64,000 bases of DNA from Nonomuraea sp. PA05 (GTDB lineage: Bacteria > Actinomycetota > Actinomycetes > Streptosporangiales > Streptosporangiaceae). Positions 1 to 8,388 of this stretch are shown here, piece by piece (within the stretch, counting starts at the first letter, position 1; each line of letters opens with the position of its first letter). The notes under the pieces were generated by a model that was not told the origin of the DNA, did not search any database, and saw only the letters and a list, made by a program, of their open reading frames with translations. The DNA is taken from positions 1-64,000 of the forward strand of contig NZ_VSEY01000028.1 in the NCBI RefSeq assembly GCF_008086045.1, in the 5' to 3' direction. The translations under genes and the position numbers were made by a program.

Positions 1-205
1 GGCCGCGGGGCCCCGGGGGGGGGGGGGGGGCGAGGGGGGGGCGGGGGGGGGGGGGGCGGGGGGGGGCTGGGGGGGGGGGGGGGGGGCGGGCGTGGGCGGG
101 GCGGGCGCGGGTGGGGCGGGCGTGGGCGGGGCGGGCGCGGGGGGGGCGGGCGGGGGGGGGGGGGGGGGGGGGGGGGCGGGCGTGGGCGGGGCGGGCGCGG
201 TGGCA
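1..205. repeat. Near-homopolymer G tract with 30-bp repeats, kinase linker
   Basis: The + strand is almost pure G with scattered C for about 200 bases. A 30-bp module beginning GCGGGCGTGGGCGGGGCGGG recurs near 86, 116 and 176. In the kinase frame on the - strand it reads as Pro, Ala and Thr without a stop, which suits an extracytoplasmic or juxtamembrane Pro-rich linker. G runs longer than 20 (10-30, 70-86, 152-176) are also what a failing read or contig end looks like, so the exact length should not be trusted. Confidence 0.6.
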
Positions 206-1056
206 CCGCGCACGGAAGCCGTGACACTCCCCGTCCAAGCCCGCTCAACCACCTCGGTCACCGCAGCCAACCGCATACCCCCCACCAACTCGGCCAACAC
301 CCCTTGAGCCGTCGGCCGCACCCGAGCATCCTTGGCCAGCGCCCGCTCCACAACCCCCCTGATCTCATCGTCCAGCCCGTCCAGCCGAGCCTCCTCGTGC
401 ACGATCCGCCACAACACCTCCCCACCCGTCCCACCCCCGAACGGCAACCGCCCCGTCCCCGCGAAGGCGATCACCCCGCCCCACGCGAACACGTCGGCGG
501 CAGGCGTCAACGGCTCGCCGCGCACCTGTTCGGGCGCCATGAACGCGGGCGTCCCAAGGATCACCTGGCTGGACAGGGCATCGTGGTCGACCAGCCGCGC
601 GACCCCGAAGTCGATCACCCGCGGCCCCAGCGGCGACAGCAGCACGTTGCCGGGCTTGAGGTCGCGGTGAATCACCCCGGCCCCGTGGATGGCGCTCAGC
701 GCGGTCGCGACGCCCACCGCGAGCGCCTCCAGGTTCCCGCCCGTCAGCGGCCCCTGCTCGCGGACGGCCCGCGCCAGGTCGGGCCCTTTGACGTACTCGG
801 TGACGAGGTAGGCGACCCCGCCGTCGATCCCGGCGTCCAGAACGGGCGCGGTGCAGAATCTGGCCACCCGCCGCGCCGCCGCGACCTCCCGCTCGAAGCG
901 GCGCAGGAACGCCGGGTCGCCGGCCAGGGCGGGGTGGATGAGCTTGACCGCGGCCAGGCCGCCCGTGGGCGTGGCGGCCAGGTGCACCTCGCCCATGCCG
1001 CCGCGCCCGAGCAGGCGCCGCAGCGTGTAGCCGCCTATGACCCGGTCACCGTTCAT
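1..1056 (-). CDS. Ser/Thr protein kinase (Hanks type), C-terminus cut by window edge
   Basis: Reading leftward from the ATG at 1056, the translation is a complete eukaryotic-type kinase domain of about 283 residues. It has a glycine-rich loop (GRGGMGEV), the ATP-anchoring lysine in AAVKLI, the catalytic loop HRDLKPGNV, DFG, and the activation segment ending GTPAFMAPEQV. After about position 206 it runs into a Pro/Ala/Thr-rich linker encoded by the extreme G-tract at the left end and leaves the window without a stop. Such kinases usually continue into one membrane helix and an extracellular sensor domain, which is not visible here. It lies 26 bp downstream of the GlxA-type regulator on the same strand, but there is no sign that they share a job. 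The kinase call is firm. The length and sequence of the linker are doubtful because of near-homopolymer G. Confidence 0.9.
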   Translation of the reverse strand, partial: MNGDRVIGGYTLRRLLGRGGMGEVHLAATPTGGLAAVKLIHPALAGDPAFLRRFEREVAAARRVARFCTAPVLDAGIDGGVAYLVTEYVKGPDLARAVREQGPLTGGNLEALAVGVATALSAIHGAGVIHRDLKPGNVLLSPLGPRVIDFGVARLVDHDALSSQVILGTPAFMAPEQVRGEPLTPAADVFAWGGVIAFAGTGRLPFGGGTGGEVLWRIVHEEARLDGLDDEIRGVVERALAKDARVRPTAQGVLAELVGGMRLAAVTEVVERAWTGSVTASVRGATAPAPPTPAPPPPPPPPPAPPAPAPPTPAPPAPAPPTPAPPPPPQPPPAPPPPAPPSPPPPPRGPAA

Positions 1057-1082
1057 CGCAGACACATTAGCCAGAGCCGGGA

Positions 1083-2045
1083 TCAACCCACCGCTTGCGC
1101 CAGCCGGTAGCGGGAGGGCGGGATGCCGTACCGGTCGATGAAGGCCTGCCGCAGTGTCTCCGCCGTGCCGAACCCGCAGCGGACCGCGACCGCCGCCATC
1201 GGCAGGGAGGTGGAGGCGAGCAGGTGGGCGGCGGCCTCGGTGCGGGCCTGCCTGACGTAGCGGCCGGGCGTCTGCCCGAGGTGCTTGAGGAAGAGCCTGG
1301 TGAGGTGCCGTTCGCTGACGCCCGCCTCGACGGCCAGCGTGGCGGTGCTCAGGTCGTCGCGCAGGTGGGCGGAGATGTGTTCGAGGGTCCGCTTGACCAG
1401 GCTGTTGGCGGGTGAGGGGGCGCTGACGAACATGCTCATCTGCGCCTGGTCGCCGGGGCGTTGCAGGTAGGTGACGAGGTTCCTGGCGACGGTCCTGGCC
1501 AGCTCGGTGCCGTTGTCCTCCTCGACGAAGGCCAGCATGAGGTCCAGGGCGGCGGTGATGCCGGCGGAGGTGGCGACGGTCCCGTCCCTGATGAAGATGG
1601 GGTCGGGGTCCACGACGACGTCGGGGTAGAGCTCCGCCATGCGCTGCGCCTGGTGCCAGTGGGTGGTGGCGCGCCGCCCGTCGAGCAGGCCGGCGGCGGC
1701 CAGGATGAAGGCGCCTGTGCAGACGGAGGAGACGCGGCGGCTCTCCTTGGCGAGCCGGCGGACGTGGCTGACGATCAGCGGGTTCGCGGCGGCGTCCTCG
1801 TGGCCGATGCCGCCCGCGACCACGAGCGTGTCGAGCGGCCCGGTGACCCGTTCCAGGACGAGCTGGGCGTGCAGGGTCAGCGCGGTGGCCGTGGAGATGG
1901 GGTGGCCGCCGGGGGTGGCGACGCGGTACTCGTAGTACGGTTGCGCGCCGTGCCAGTTGGCGCTCTCCAGTGTCGAGGTGATGCTCGCGATCTCGAGCAG
2001 TTCCGAAGCCTCGTAGGCCACGATCACGACCCGTCGTCGGTCCAT
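1083..2045 (-). CDS. GlxA-type transcriptional regulator (DJ-1/PfpI + AraC HTH)
   Basis: The product is a 320-residue DNA-binding protein. Residues 1-175 form a DJ-1/PfpI-like domain (MDRRRVVIVAYEASELLEI start, nucleophile-elbow region SSVCTGAFILAAAG, then TTHWH). In this regulator family that domain is thought to sense a ligand rather than act as an amidase. Residues 215-315 form an AraC-type double HTH (LSTATLAVEAGVSERHLTRLF and CGFGTAETLRQAF). The start was set at the ATG at 2045 because the open frame upstream has no family similarity and the protein then begins at the usual beta strand. It diverges from the membrane protein at 2145 with 99 bp between the start codons, so that gene is its most likely target. 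The family is certain; the ligand is unknown. Confidence 0.85.
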   Translation of the reverse strand: MDRRRVVIVAYEASELLEIASITSTLESANWHGAQPYYEYRVATPGGHPISTATALTLHAQLVLERVTGPLDTLVVAGGIGHEDAAANPLIVSHVRRLAKESRRVSSVCTGAFILAAAGLLDGRRATTHWHQAQRMAELYPDVVVDPDPIFIRDGTVATSAGITAALDLMLAFVEEDNGTELARTVARNLVTYLQRPGDQAQMSMFVSAPSPANSLVKRTLEHISAHLRDDLSTATLAVEAGVSERHLTRLFLKHLGQTPGRYVRQARTEAAAHLLASTSLPMAAVAVRCGFGTAETLRQAFIDRYGIPPSRYRLAQAVG

Positions 2046-2144
2046 GGCCCCGACTGTAGGTGCGAAGGACGCAGATCCCAAGTTTCCGGACCTTCCCGGT
2101 CGTCTTCCTTGGCCGCCGCCGCCCGTGCCGGACACAGTCGGGGC

Positions 2145-2555
2145 ATGACAACGACGACGACCCCCAAGACCGGACGCCGCTGGGGCAGGTTCGCCCTCCA
2201 CTACCTCGAAATGATCATCGCGATGTTCGTCGGGATGTTCGCGCTCGGCATGCTGCAGTCGGCCGTCGGCCTCGGCGTCTCCCACGCCGAGCAGCCGGAG
2301 CTCTGGTACCTGTCTATGGCGCTGAACATGTCGATCGGCATGGCCGCGTGGATGCGGTTCCGCGGCCACGGCTGGGCTCCGACGCTGGAGATGTGCGCGA
2401 TCATGTTCGCGCCCGCCGTCCCGCTCTTCCCGCTGCTGTGGACGGGCGTCATGGACGCCGACGGGCTGATGCTGGTCTCGCACGTGGTGATGTTCCCGCT
2501 CATGCTGGTGGCGATGCTGCGCCGCCTCGACGAGTACGCCGGGTGCGCTCATTGA
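2145..2555 (+). CDS. Small multi-pass membrane protein
   Basis: The product is 136 residues. A short basic N-terminus (TPKTGRRWGRFALHY) precedes about four hydrophobic segments, at roughly 20-42, 52-70, 82-102 and 108-126. There is no signal peptidase site and no catalytic motif that I recognise, so I predict an integral inner-membrane protein of unknown function. It is divergent from the GlxA-type regulator and probably under its control. Its last 56 bp overlap the end of the convergent gene that stops at 2500. The smooth alternation of hydrophobic segments and GC-rich third positions supports it as the real frame. Confidence 0.7.
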   Translation: MTTTTTPKTGRRWGRFALHYLEMIIAMFVGMFALGMLQSAVGLGVSHAEQPELWYLSMALNMSIGMAAWMRFRGHGWAPTLEMCAIMFAPAVPLFPLLWTGVMDADGLMLVSHVVMFPLMLVAMLRRLDEYAGCAH

Positions 2556-3666
2556 GCGCCTTGCGGTAGCCGTCGAGGACGTCCTGCCGCAGCAAGGAGC
2601 CGAACCCCGCCCGCTCCAGCCGCGCCGCGAGCCGGGGCACGTCGATCCGGAGCGCGGCCGCGGTGGCGGCCATGCTCCAGCCGTGCGCGGCCAGCTCGCT
2701 CAGCAGGTGGCCGCGCCGGCACTGCGCCTCCGACAATCTGAACGTCTTCAGGTACGCCAGCCGCCCGTCCGCGCCGGTGATGGTCTCGCCGATGTGGTTC
2801 TCGCTCTTCCGCTCGAACGAGGGCAGGAACCGGCTCAGCGTGTACGGCCCCATCCGGTAGACCTGCTCCACCCTCGCCGGGGCGCCCAGCAGCCCGGCCG
2901 CCATGACCGAGTCGTGGAAGCCCGCCCACTCCCGCTCGTGCCGCCGGGCCTCGGCGCGCAGGTCGGCGAACGAGGTGACCGCGCTGTCGTCGATCACCGC
3001 GGGGAAGTCCCTGGCCGGGTAGAACAGGGCGTACTCGTGGATCAGCTCGCCGTACAGGTCGCGGACGAGGGTGGGGTGCAGCGCCCGGTAGTCCTCCGGG
3101 TGCGGCACCACGAACGCCCCGGCCAGCGTGTCCCCCGCGTACAGCAGCAGCCCGCACTGCCCCGGGTGGATCTCGAACACCTTGAGCGCGTCGTCCAGCC
3201 CGCGCACCTCGGCGCCGGTGTAGGCGTCCTCGGCCCGCGGCGACAGGCCGCGTGAGATCGCCTCGCGCGACCACTCCTCCCACGCGATCTCGGGGCCGCC
3301 GAAGTGCAGCGCGAGGTAGCCCTCCAGGGCGAGGTGCAGCGGCAGGAACCTGAGCCGGTTCGTCCCCGCCCGGCGGGCCATCCTGCGCCGCCGCCTGACC
3401 GGGACGTGCCGCAGCGGCTGCCCGAGCTGCGTGCCGTACGCCGCCGCGCAGGTGCCGTCGGTGGTCCAGGACGCGACGAAGGCGTGCGGCACGTACGCCG
3501 TGTAACACGTGTGGTCAGGCAGCGACACCACGTTGATCTCGTCGCCGTACACCTTGGCGTGCAGCCGCAGGTCCCGGATGGGTTCGCGGCGCACGAGCGG
3601 CACCAGCCGCATCGCGCCCCAGGTCTGCGCGGGGCGCGTCTCCAGCCCCGTCAGGTCGACGATCAT
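2500..3666 (-). CDS. Uncharacterised protein with C-terminal HTH, partner of vWA gene
   Basis: The product is a 388-residue soluble protein that I cannot assign to an enzyme family. The N-terminal 90 residues are beta-rich (WGAMRLVPLVRREPIRDLRL) and may belong to the poorly characterised ARPP domain group; I recall that resemblance from memory and it needs a profile search. The middle is acidic and mixed alpha/beta. The last 60 residues read like an HTH (HGWSMAATAAALRIDVPRLAARL) and suggest nucleic-acid binding. Its ATG overlaps the stop of the upstream vWA gene in an ATGA, so the two are translationally coupled and probably work together. There is no signal peptide or membrane helix. Its 3' end overlaps the convergent membrane gene by 56 bp. 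Confidence 0.75.
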   Translation of the reverse strand: MIVDLTGLETRPAQTWGAMRLVPLVRREPIRDLRLHAKVYGDEINVVSLPDHTCYTAYVPHAFVASWTTDGTCAAAYGTQLGQPLRHVPVRRRRRMARRAGTNRLRFLPLHLALEGYLALHFGGPEIAWEEWSREAISRGLSPRAEDAYTGAEVRGLDDALKVFEIHPGQCGLLLYAGDTLAGAFVVPHPEDYRALHPTLVRDLYGELIHEYALFYPARDFPAVIDDSAVTSFADLRAEARRHEREWAGFHDSVMAAGLLGAPARVEQVYRMGPYTLSRFLPSFERKSENHIGETITGADGRLAYLKTFRLSEAQCRRGHLLSELAAHGWSMAATAAALRIDVPRLAARLERAGFGSLLRQDVLDGYRKALNERTRRTRRGGAASPPA

Positions 3667-5045
3667 CGGGCTCGGTCCTCCAGGTACGCCCGCAGCTCCG
3701 CGAGCCCCGTCCGCCCTTCCGCGAACCTGGCCAGCTCCACCAGCGCCGGCAGGTCCTCGGCGTCCCGGATGCCGACCGTCGGCGCCACCGTGGACAGCCG
3801 CCGCACCTCGAACTGCTCGGCGTCGTAGACCGGGTTCAGGTGCACGATCCCGACCTCGCCGGCCGGATCGAGCTTGCGCCGCCAGACGCGCAGCACCTCG
3901 CCCGCCAGCCCGGGAGGCGCGTTGTCCCAGCCGTCGGAGACGATGACGAGCAGGTCGGGCCGCCCTTCGAGGCCGTCGAGGATCCGCCGGCCCAGCGGGG
4001 TGGGGCCGGTCGGGCGGGCCTGGAGCGGGTCGGAGCGGCCGGACAGCCACAGCGCGCGGTAGCCGCCCGCCAGCGTCTCCAGCAGGTAGTGGCAGGCCAG
4101 CGCGACGGCCAGCGGCCGGTGGCGCTTCACCGGCGAGCCGAAGGCGGAGAAGCTGTCGTCCAGCACCGCCGTCACCAGGCCCCACGAGCCGGCCCGCGCT
4201 CCGGCGGCCCGCGCCGCCGACGCGCGCAGGGCGCCGACCAGCTCGTCGCGCCGCCGCGCCCGCGCGTCGGCGGCCAGCGACAGCACGTACGAGGCCAGCC
4301 TGACCAGCGGCATCGCGGCCAGGTCCGCCTCGGTGCGGACGCCGTCGCGCGCGGCGGCCCCGCTCAGCCGCAGCCGCTCCAGCCTGGTCAGCCGGGGCGC
4401 GACCCGCTCCAGGAAGACGGCCCGGCTGATGCCGTGGCGGGCGGCGAAGCCCTCGGCGACTGTGTACGGCAGGTCGTACAGGGCGTTCTTGTCGTAGTGC
4501 GCCCGCCGCCACGCCTCCAGGACGGGCGTGTCGTACCGGGCGCGGCTGAACGGCGCGAACAGGAAGGCGCCCAGCTCGCCCTCGGGCCGCAGGTGGGCGT
4601 GCCGCACCGCCGACTTCACCGCCGTGCGGTACTTGACCGCGTCGAAGGCCAGGTCGGGCCGGGCGGCGAGCCAGTCGCGGATGAGCGCGCGGGTACGCCG
4701 GTTGTTCACGCCCGCGCCGCGCAGCTCCTTGAAGAGCCGGTAGACGCGGGGCGGGCTCATCCGGCCCAGCCGCCGGGCGATGAGCCGCGCGTCGCCCTGG
4801 TGGCCGCCCTTGCGCTTGAGCAGGTTGGCGATGATCAGGGCGGCGTTGTGGTCGTTGATGTCCAGCGCGAGCGTGGCGGCGTACAGGTCGGGATAGTTGC
4901 CGTGGATGTAGCTGTGCAGGAAGGCGAGGGAGAGCCGCTGCTCGCCGGCCGCGCCGTGGAACTCGCGCTGGCCGGTCGAGGTGATCGCCGCGTTCGCGAA
5001 GAGCAGCACGTCCTCGCACCCGATCAGGTCGGCGTAGGTCTCCAT
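3663..5045 (-). CDS. Helical-repeat + vWA protein resembling TROVE/Ro60 architecture
   Basis: The product is 460 residues. Residues 1-280 are almost wholly helical with repeated Leu/Ala-rich pairs, like the HEAT-like ring of Ro60/TROVE proteins. Residues 287-455 are a von Willebrand A domain with an intact metal-ion site: DDSFS at 296-300 (DxSxS), a Thr in RPTGPTPLG near 346-349, and SDGWDN at 370-375. Ro-type proteins bind non-coding RNA and take part in RNA quality control; assigning that role here is inference from architecture. The start is the ATG at 5045, and the gene ends in an ATGA overlap with the HTH partner. It is cytoplasmic (no signal, no membrane helix). Confidence 0.7.
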   Translation of the reverse strand: METYADLIGCEDVLLFANAAITSTGQREFHGAAGEQRLSLAFLHSYIHGNYPDLYAATLALDINDHNAALIIANLLKRKGGHQGDARLIARRLGRMSPPRVYRLFKELRGAGVNNRRTRALIRDWLAARPDLAFDAVKYRTAVKSAVRHAHLRPEGELGAFLFAPFSRARYDTPVLEAWRRAHYDKNALYDLPYTVAEGFAARHGISRAVFLERVAPRLTRLERLRLSGAAARDGVRTEADLAAMPLVRLASYVLSLAADARARRRDELVGALRASAARAAGARAGSWGLVTAVLDDSFSAFGSPVKRHRPLAVALACHYLLETLAGGYRALWLSGRSDPLQARPTGPTPLGRRILDGLEGRPDLLVIVSDGWDNAPPGLAGEVLRVWRRKLDPAGEVGIVHLNPVYDAEQFEVRRLSTVAPTVGIRDAEDLPALVELARFAEGRTGLAELRAYLEDRAR

Positions 5046-5240
5046 CGGCTCCCCCGGGGGTCGTGGGGACTGGCCGGGGAATGGGGGCACGAACTGCGAG
5101 AGGTTCGCTGTACAGGCGGATTCCGGAAGTCGTACCGAAGTCCCGCGGCCAGTCTGGTTCCGGACCTTACCGGCGGTTCCCGGCGAGCGCGATGGGATTT
5201 GTACCGCCTCACCGGGCGCCGGCGACCGGCGCGGCGGGAG

Positions 5241-6074
5241 TCACGCAGCTTCGCGCTTGCCGTCCTCGGCGCGCAGGAAGGCCTCCAGCCCCGCCAGGTC
5301 GTCGGTGTTGATGTGGTCGACGTCCGCGGCGACCAGCTCCCGCCAGAGCGCGTCCCTGGCCGCCCCGGCGGTGTCCGGCGTGGCCCAGAAGCGCACCCGC
5401 TGCCCGTCACGGTGGGCGGTGGCGACGATCTGGCGGAGCTTGTCCCGCTCGGCGGCGGGCATCTCGCCCGCGCCGGTCCAGCTGAAGTGATTGGTCCAGT
5501 TGTCGCTGATCAGCGGGATCAGGCTCGGGTTGCCCTGGCCCAGGTCCGCCATGCGGCCGTCGTAGAAGGCGTAGCGCCGTTCCTGCGCGGCCATGAGGTC
5601 GCGCGGCCGGTCGCCGCTGATCACCACGGTGACGGCGCCGGGCTTGACCTTGCCCTTGTGGTAGGCGGTGAGCATCTTCCTGTAGCTCTTGAGCACCTTG
5701 TCCAGCTCGGCGTAGGTGGCGGCGCCGTTGTTCTTGATGTCCACCAGGAGCTGGAGCTGCTGGCGGCTGCGCGGGTAGACGCTGCCGTGACGCACGCGCC
5801 GCGCCAGCGGGTCCAGGTAGAGCGACTGCAGCGTACGGCCGGGCCGCAGGTCCTCGGGGTCGTGCCCGACGCGCAGTTCGCCGTCCACGAGGTAGATGTC
5901 GGCCTCGACGCTGGTGAACCCGTGGTCGAGGGCGTCCAGCAGCGGGCGCTCGTGCTCGTAGTCGTTGTGCGCGTGGGCCCGGGGAAGGGGCTCGGCGGCC
6001 GTCGCCGAGGCGGGGACGGCCGTCAGCAGCAGGGCGCCGGCGGCAGCCAGCACGCCCAGGGTACGACGCAACAT
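5241..6074 (-). CDS. Secreted GDPD/PI-PLC-like phosphodiesterase
   Basis: The product is 277 residues with a classical signal peptide (basic MLRR, hydrophobic core to about 20, PASATA cleavage site near 26). The mature protein carries a TIM-barrel phosphodiesterase pattern: HAHNDY (first catalytic His), SVEADIYL (acidic metal ligands), VGHD (second His region), DIKNN and VVISGDRP. Such enzymes cleave glycerophosphodiesters or phosphoinositol lipids outside the cell, and the substrate cannot be told from sequence. It appears monocistronic. The 195 bp upstream (5046-5240) and the 78 bp to 6153 show no other gene. Confidence 0.8.
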   Translation of the reverse strand: MLRRTLGVLAAAGALLLTAVPASATAAEPLPRAHAHNDYEHERPLLDALDHGFTSVEADIYLVDGELRVGHDPEDLRPGRTLQSLYLDPLARRVRHGSVYPRSRQQLQLLVDIKNNGAATYAELDKVLKSYRKMLTAYHKGKVKPGAVTVVISGDRPRDLMAAQERRYAFYDGRMADLGQGNPSLIPLISDNWTNHFSWTGAGEMPAAERDKLRQIVATAHRDGQRVRFWATPDTAGAARDALWRELVAADVDHINTDDLAGLEAFLRAEDGKREAA

Positions 6075-6152
6075 CGCATCTCCTTACGGGGATGGTCGAG
6101 ACGCGTGTCACGGTATGCGGGAAAGGTGTGACAGGAGTGACGTTCGTCTGAA

Positions 6153-6743
6153 TTATCGGCTCTGTGCCTTGATCTTCCCGAGCGTGGCCTGCCGATCACG
6201 GATGTCCGAGATCAGCACGTGCGCGACCAGCAGCAGCCCGAGGCAGAGGACGTCGGCGGCCCACCACGGGATCTCGGCCAGCAGCAGGTATCCCTGGCCG
6301 TCGCTCAGCGATCTGATCACCACCGTGACGACCGCCACCACGAACGTGACCAGCCCCCAGCTCCACAGCGGCGGCAGGTTGCCCTTGTTCCACAGCCGCA
6401 CCCGCCAGTTCATGAACACGGCCAGCACGCCCAGCAGCGCGCAGAAGCCGATCAGCCACCAGGGCAGGGCGAAGGCGGTCTGCTCCGAGATCTGCTCCCG
6501 CGTCGTGCGCAGCTCCGCCTCCGCCGCGCGCTTGGCCTGCTCGGCGGCGGCGAGCTGCCGTTCGAGCTGGGCCACGCTGCGCTGCTGCCGGGCGGGCGGC
6601 GTGGCGTCGTCGGTCGGCAGCATGCGCGTCACCACGGTCAGCATGATCGCCACGAACGACAGCGCCAGCACGATGGCCATGAACAGGTCGATGAAGCGCA
6701 GGTCGAGCGGGGGCGCGAACGACCGGGGAGCCCGCTTCCTCAC
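6153..6743 (-). CDS. TolR/ExbD/MotB-like membrane partner with coiled coil
   Basis: The product is 196 residues. The N-terminus has the hallmark of proton-channel B subunits: one membrane helix beginning just after an acidic residue (LDLRFIDLFMAIVLALSF, Asp19 at the position of the protonatable Asp of ExbD/TolR/MotB). Instead of a periplasmic peptidoglycan-binding or TonB-like domain it has a coiled coil (about 55-85, rich in Gln/Ala/Glu) and then three more membrane segments (about 94-112, 124-142, 152-172). Its start overlaps the stop of the MotA-like gene in an ATGA, so the two are made together. The B-subunit call rests on the Asp-helix and the partner. The four-helix layout is atypical and I know of no named family for it. 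Confidence 0.6.
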   Translation of the reverse strand: MRKRAPRSFAPPLDLRFIDLFMAIVLALSFVAIMLTVVTRMLPTDDATPPARQQRSVAQLERQLAAAEQAKRAAEAELRTTREQISEQTAFALPWWLIGFCALLGVLAVFMNWRVRLWNKGNLPPLWSWGLVTFVVAVVTVVIRSLSDGQGYLLLAEIPWWAADVLCLGLLLVAHVLISDIRDRQATLGKIKAQSR

Positions 6744-7657
6744 TGCTCCCTCACCAGCGAGTACCGCTGCGGCTTCGTCTCCGCCGCGGTCAGCCGCTCC
6801 ACGGCGGTACGCAGCGCGTCCAGCCCCTTCACCAGCTCCTCGGTCCTGCCCCGCGTGTGGGCCAGCTCCTGCGTCAGACCCTGCACCTGGGACAGCTCCT
6901 TGGTCAGCCCCTGGGCCAGCTCGCGGCTGAGCCCCGCCTGGGCGGGCGCCGCCTCCCTGCCGGGCAGCCGCGCCAGGTAGATCAGGAACACCTCGTCCGC
7001 CGCTCCGACGTTGGCCCGCTCACCCCGCTCGACCAGGGCCATCGCGCCGAACGCGAGCACGCTCAGGAACAGCGCGACCATTGTGACGCCGAACGCGGAG
7101 GCCAGCTCGGGCAGCACGTACTGCTTGAGCGCGGCGATCAGCACGCTCGGGTCGCCCTGCCCGTCCAGCGCGTCGCCGAAGGAGCCGACCATCGCCGCCA
7201 TGGTGAGCGCGGTGCCGATGAACCCGAAGACCGGCAGCGCCCAGATGAGCGCGTGGTCGAGGTGGTGCCTGTTGGCCAGGTCGCTCTCGTCCAGCGCGGA
7301 GCGGGCGCTCAGCACGGCCTCGCAGTCGCCGCCGGCCTCCGCGGCCTCCTTGAACAGCTTGAGCCGCCGCGCCACCAGCGTGTCCTCGCCGGGCCGCACC
7401 GACCCGATGTTCGCCACGGCCCGCTCCGTCGCGGCGCTCTCCCGCCGGATGTCGGGCACCGCCCTGACGATCCTCAGCACCGTGGTCAGGAAGACCGCGA
7501 CGACGAGCGTGACGACGAGCTCGGCCGCCGCGGGAGCCGTCGCCGCGCCCACGAACCTCAGCAGGGCGCCCACCGCCCCCGCCATCAGCAGCACCCCGGA
7601 CACCAGCAGCCCCACTATCGGCGCGAACGCCCAGTGGCGCCAGTCGTACCTTGACAC
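6740..7657 (-). CDS. MotA/TolQ/ExbB-type proton channel subunit with coiled-coil tail
   Basis: The product is 305 residues. Two N-terminal membrane helices (11-34, 45-63) precede a cytoplasmic loop. The diagnostic TolQ/ExbB helix pair follows: HALIWALPVFGFIGTALTMA (135-154) and ELASAFGVTMVALFLSVLAF (184-203). The region from 230 to 300 is a polar heptad-rich tail with near-repeated Gln-Gly-Leu-Thr-Glu-Leu segments, probably a coiled coil reaching into the cytoplasm. Known A subunits form a pentamer around two B subunits and use the ion gradient to drive motion. ZorA of the Zorya system also has a long tail, but no zorC/zorD-like gene lies nearby. It forms an operon with the gene at 6153, 111 bp downstream of a LuxR-type regulator. 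Confidence 0.75.
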   Translation of the reverse strand: MSRYDWRHWAFAPIVGLLVSGVLLMAGAVGALLRFVGAATAPAAAELVVTLVVAVFLTTVLRIVRAVPDIRRESAATERAVANIGSVRPGEDTLVARRLKLFKEAAEAGGDCEAVLSARSALDESDLANRHHLDHALIWALPVFGFIGTALTMAAMVGSFGDALDGQGDPSVLIAALKQYVLPELASAFGVTMVALFLSVLAFGAMALVERGERANVGAADEVFLIYLARLPGREAAPAQAGLSRELAQGLTKELSQVQGLTQELAHTRGRTEELVKGLDALRTAVERLTAAETKPQRYSLVREQ

Positions 7658-7768
7658 GCTTCAACCCCACTTAACACACAGGAATGTCAAAGCAACACCT
7701 AAGCACACGTAGAGCTATGTTTGGTGACAGAGTGGCAGATTTGTAACTCAGCGCCCGCGAACGATCGC

Positions 7769-8260
7769 TCAAAGCGGCGGCGGATCCGCCTCCGGCAGCA
7801 GGCCGAGCCACTGCGCGTGCCGGATCGCCGTGACCCGGTTGGTGGCCTCCAGCTTCCGGTAGAGGTTCTCCTGGTGCTTGCTGACCGTACGAGGCGAGAT
7901 GCCCAGCCGCCGGGCGATCGTGCTCGCGGTCAGCCCCTCGGCCAGCAGCCCCAGCACTCCCAGTTCCCTGGGCGTGACCCCGAGCCCCGCCTGCCGGTCC
8001 GGGTCGTCGGCGAGGGCCAGCAGCGACTCCCGCCACCGGACCAGGTGGCGCAGCCGCTTCTCCGCGGTGACGAGCAGCGGCCGGATCCTGGCCCGCTCAG
8101 TGGTCTCCTCGCGCGGCGGACGGCAGAGCGGGCAGCGCAGCCCGTCGGCGGGCCCGGCCGCCGGTCGCTTCAGCTCAGGCTCCAACTGCATGGCCACCCC
8201 GACCATGAGCTCGACCACCAGAACGAGCACGCGCTCGTAGTCCCGCCGCGACACATCCAT
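7769..8260 (-). CDS. LuxR-type HTH transcriptional regulator
   Basis: The product is about 163 residues. The first 90 residues are helical with a short CPLC motif (RCPLCRPPREE) and no receiver signature. The C-terminus is a GerE/LuxR HTH: LGVTPRELGVLGLLAEGL, then STIARRLGISPRTVSKHQENLYRKL and a recognition-helix pattern typical of the family. I chose the ATG at 8260; a GTG six codons upstream (8278) is possible, and neither has a clear ribosome site. It lies upstream of the MotA/TolR-like pair on the same strand and diverges from the secreted repeat protein at 8389, so it may control either. The 111-bp gap to the next gene speaks against tight co-translation. Confidence 0.75.
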   Translation of the reverse strand: MDVSRRDYERVLVLVVELMVGVAMQLEPELKRPAAGPADGLRCPLCRPPREETTERARIRPLLVTAEKRLRHLVRWRESLLALADDPDRQAGLGVTPRELGVLGLLAEGLTASTIARRLGISPRTVSKHQENLYRKLEATNRVTAIRHAQWLGLLPEADPPPL

Positions 8261-8388
8261 AGCGGGGCATGCCAGCACACCGCGAGCCAGCCGTCCAGGT
8301 ACTTCTGCGCACTACGTACTTCTCCGTATGGCCCGCCCGCGCGGCCAGCCGGAACCCTGGGCCTTCAGGACAGAGCAAGGGGGATTTC

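Noticed and set aside
1..205. Gly/Ala-rich + strand peptide (GGAGAGGAG)
   Set aside because: It arises from the G tract opposite the kinase linker; no start signal or family.
6153..7657. Zorya defence system (ZorA/ZorB)
   Set aside because: No OmpA-like domain in the B subunit and no zorC, zorD or zorE genes nearby; only the channel type is shared.
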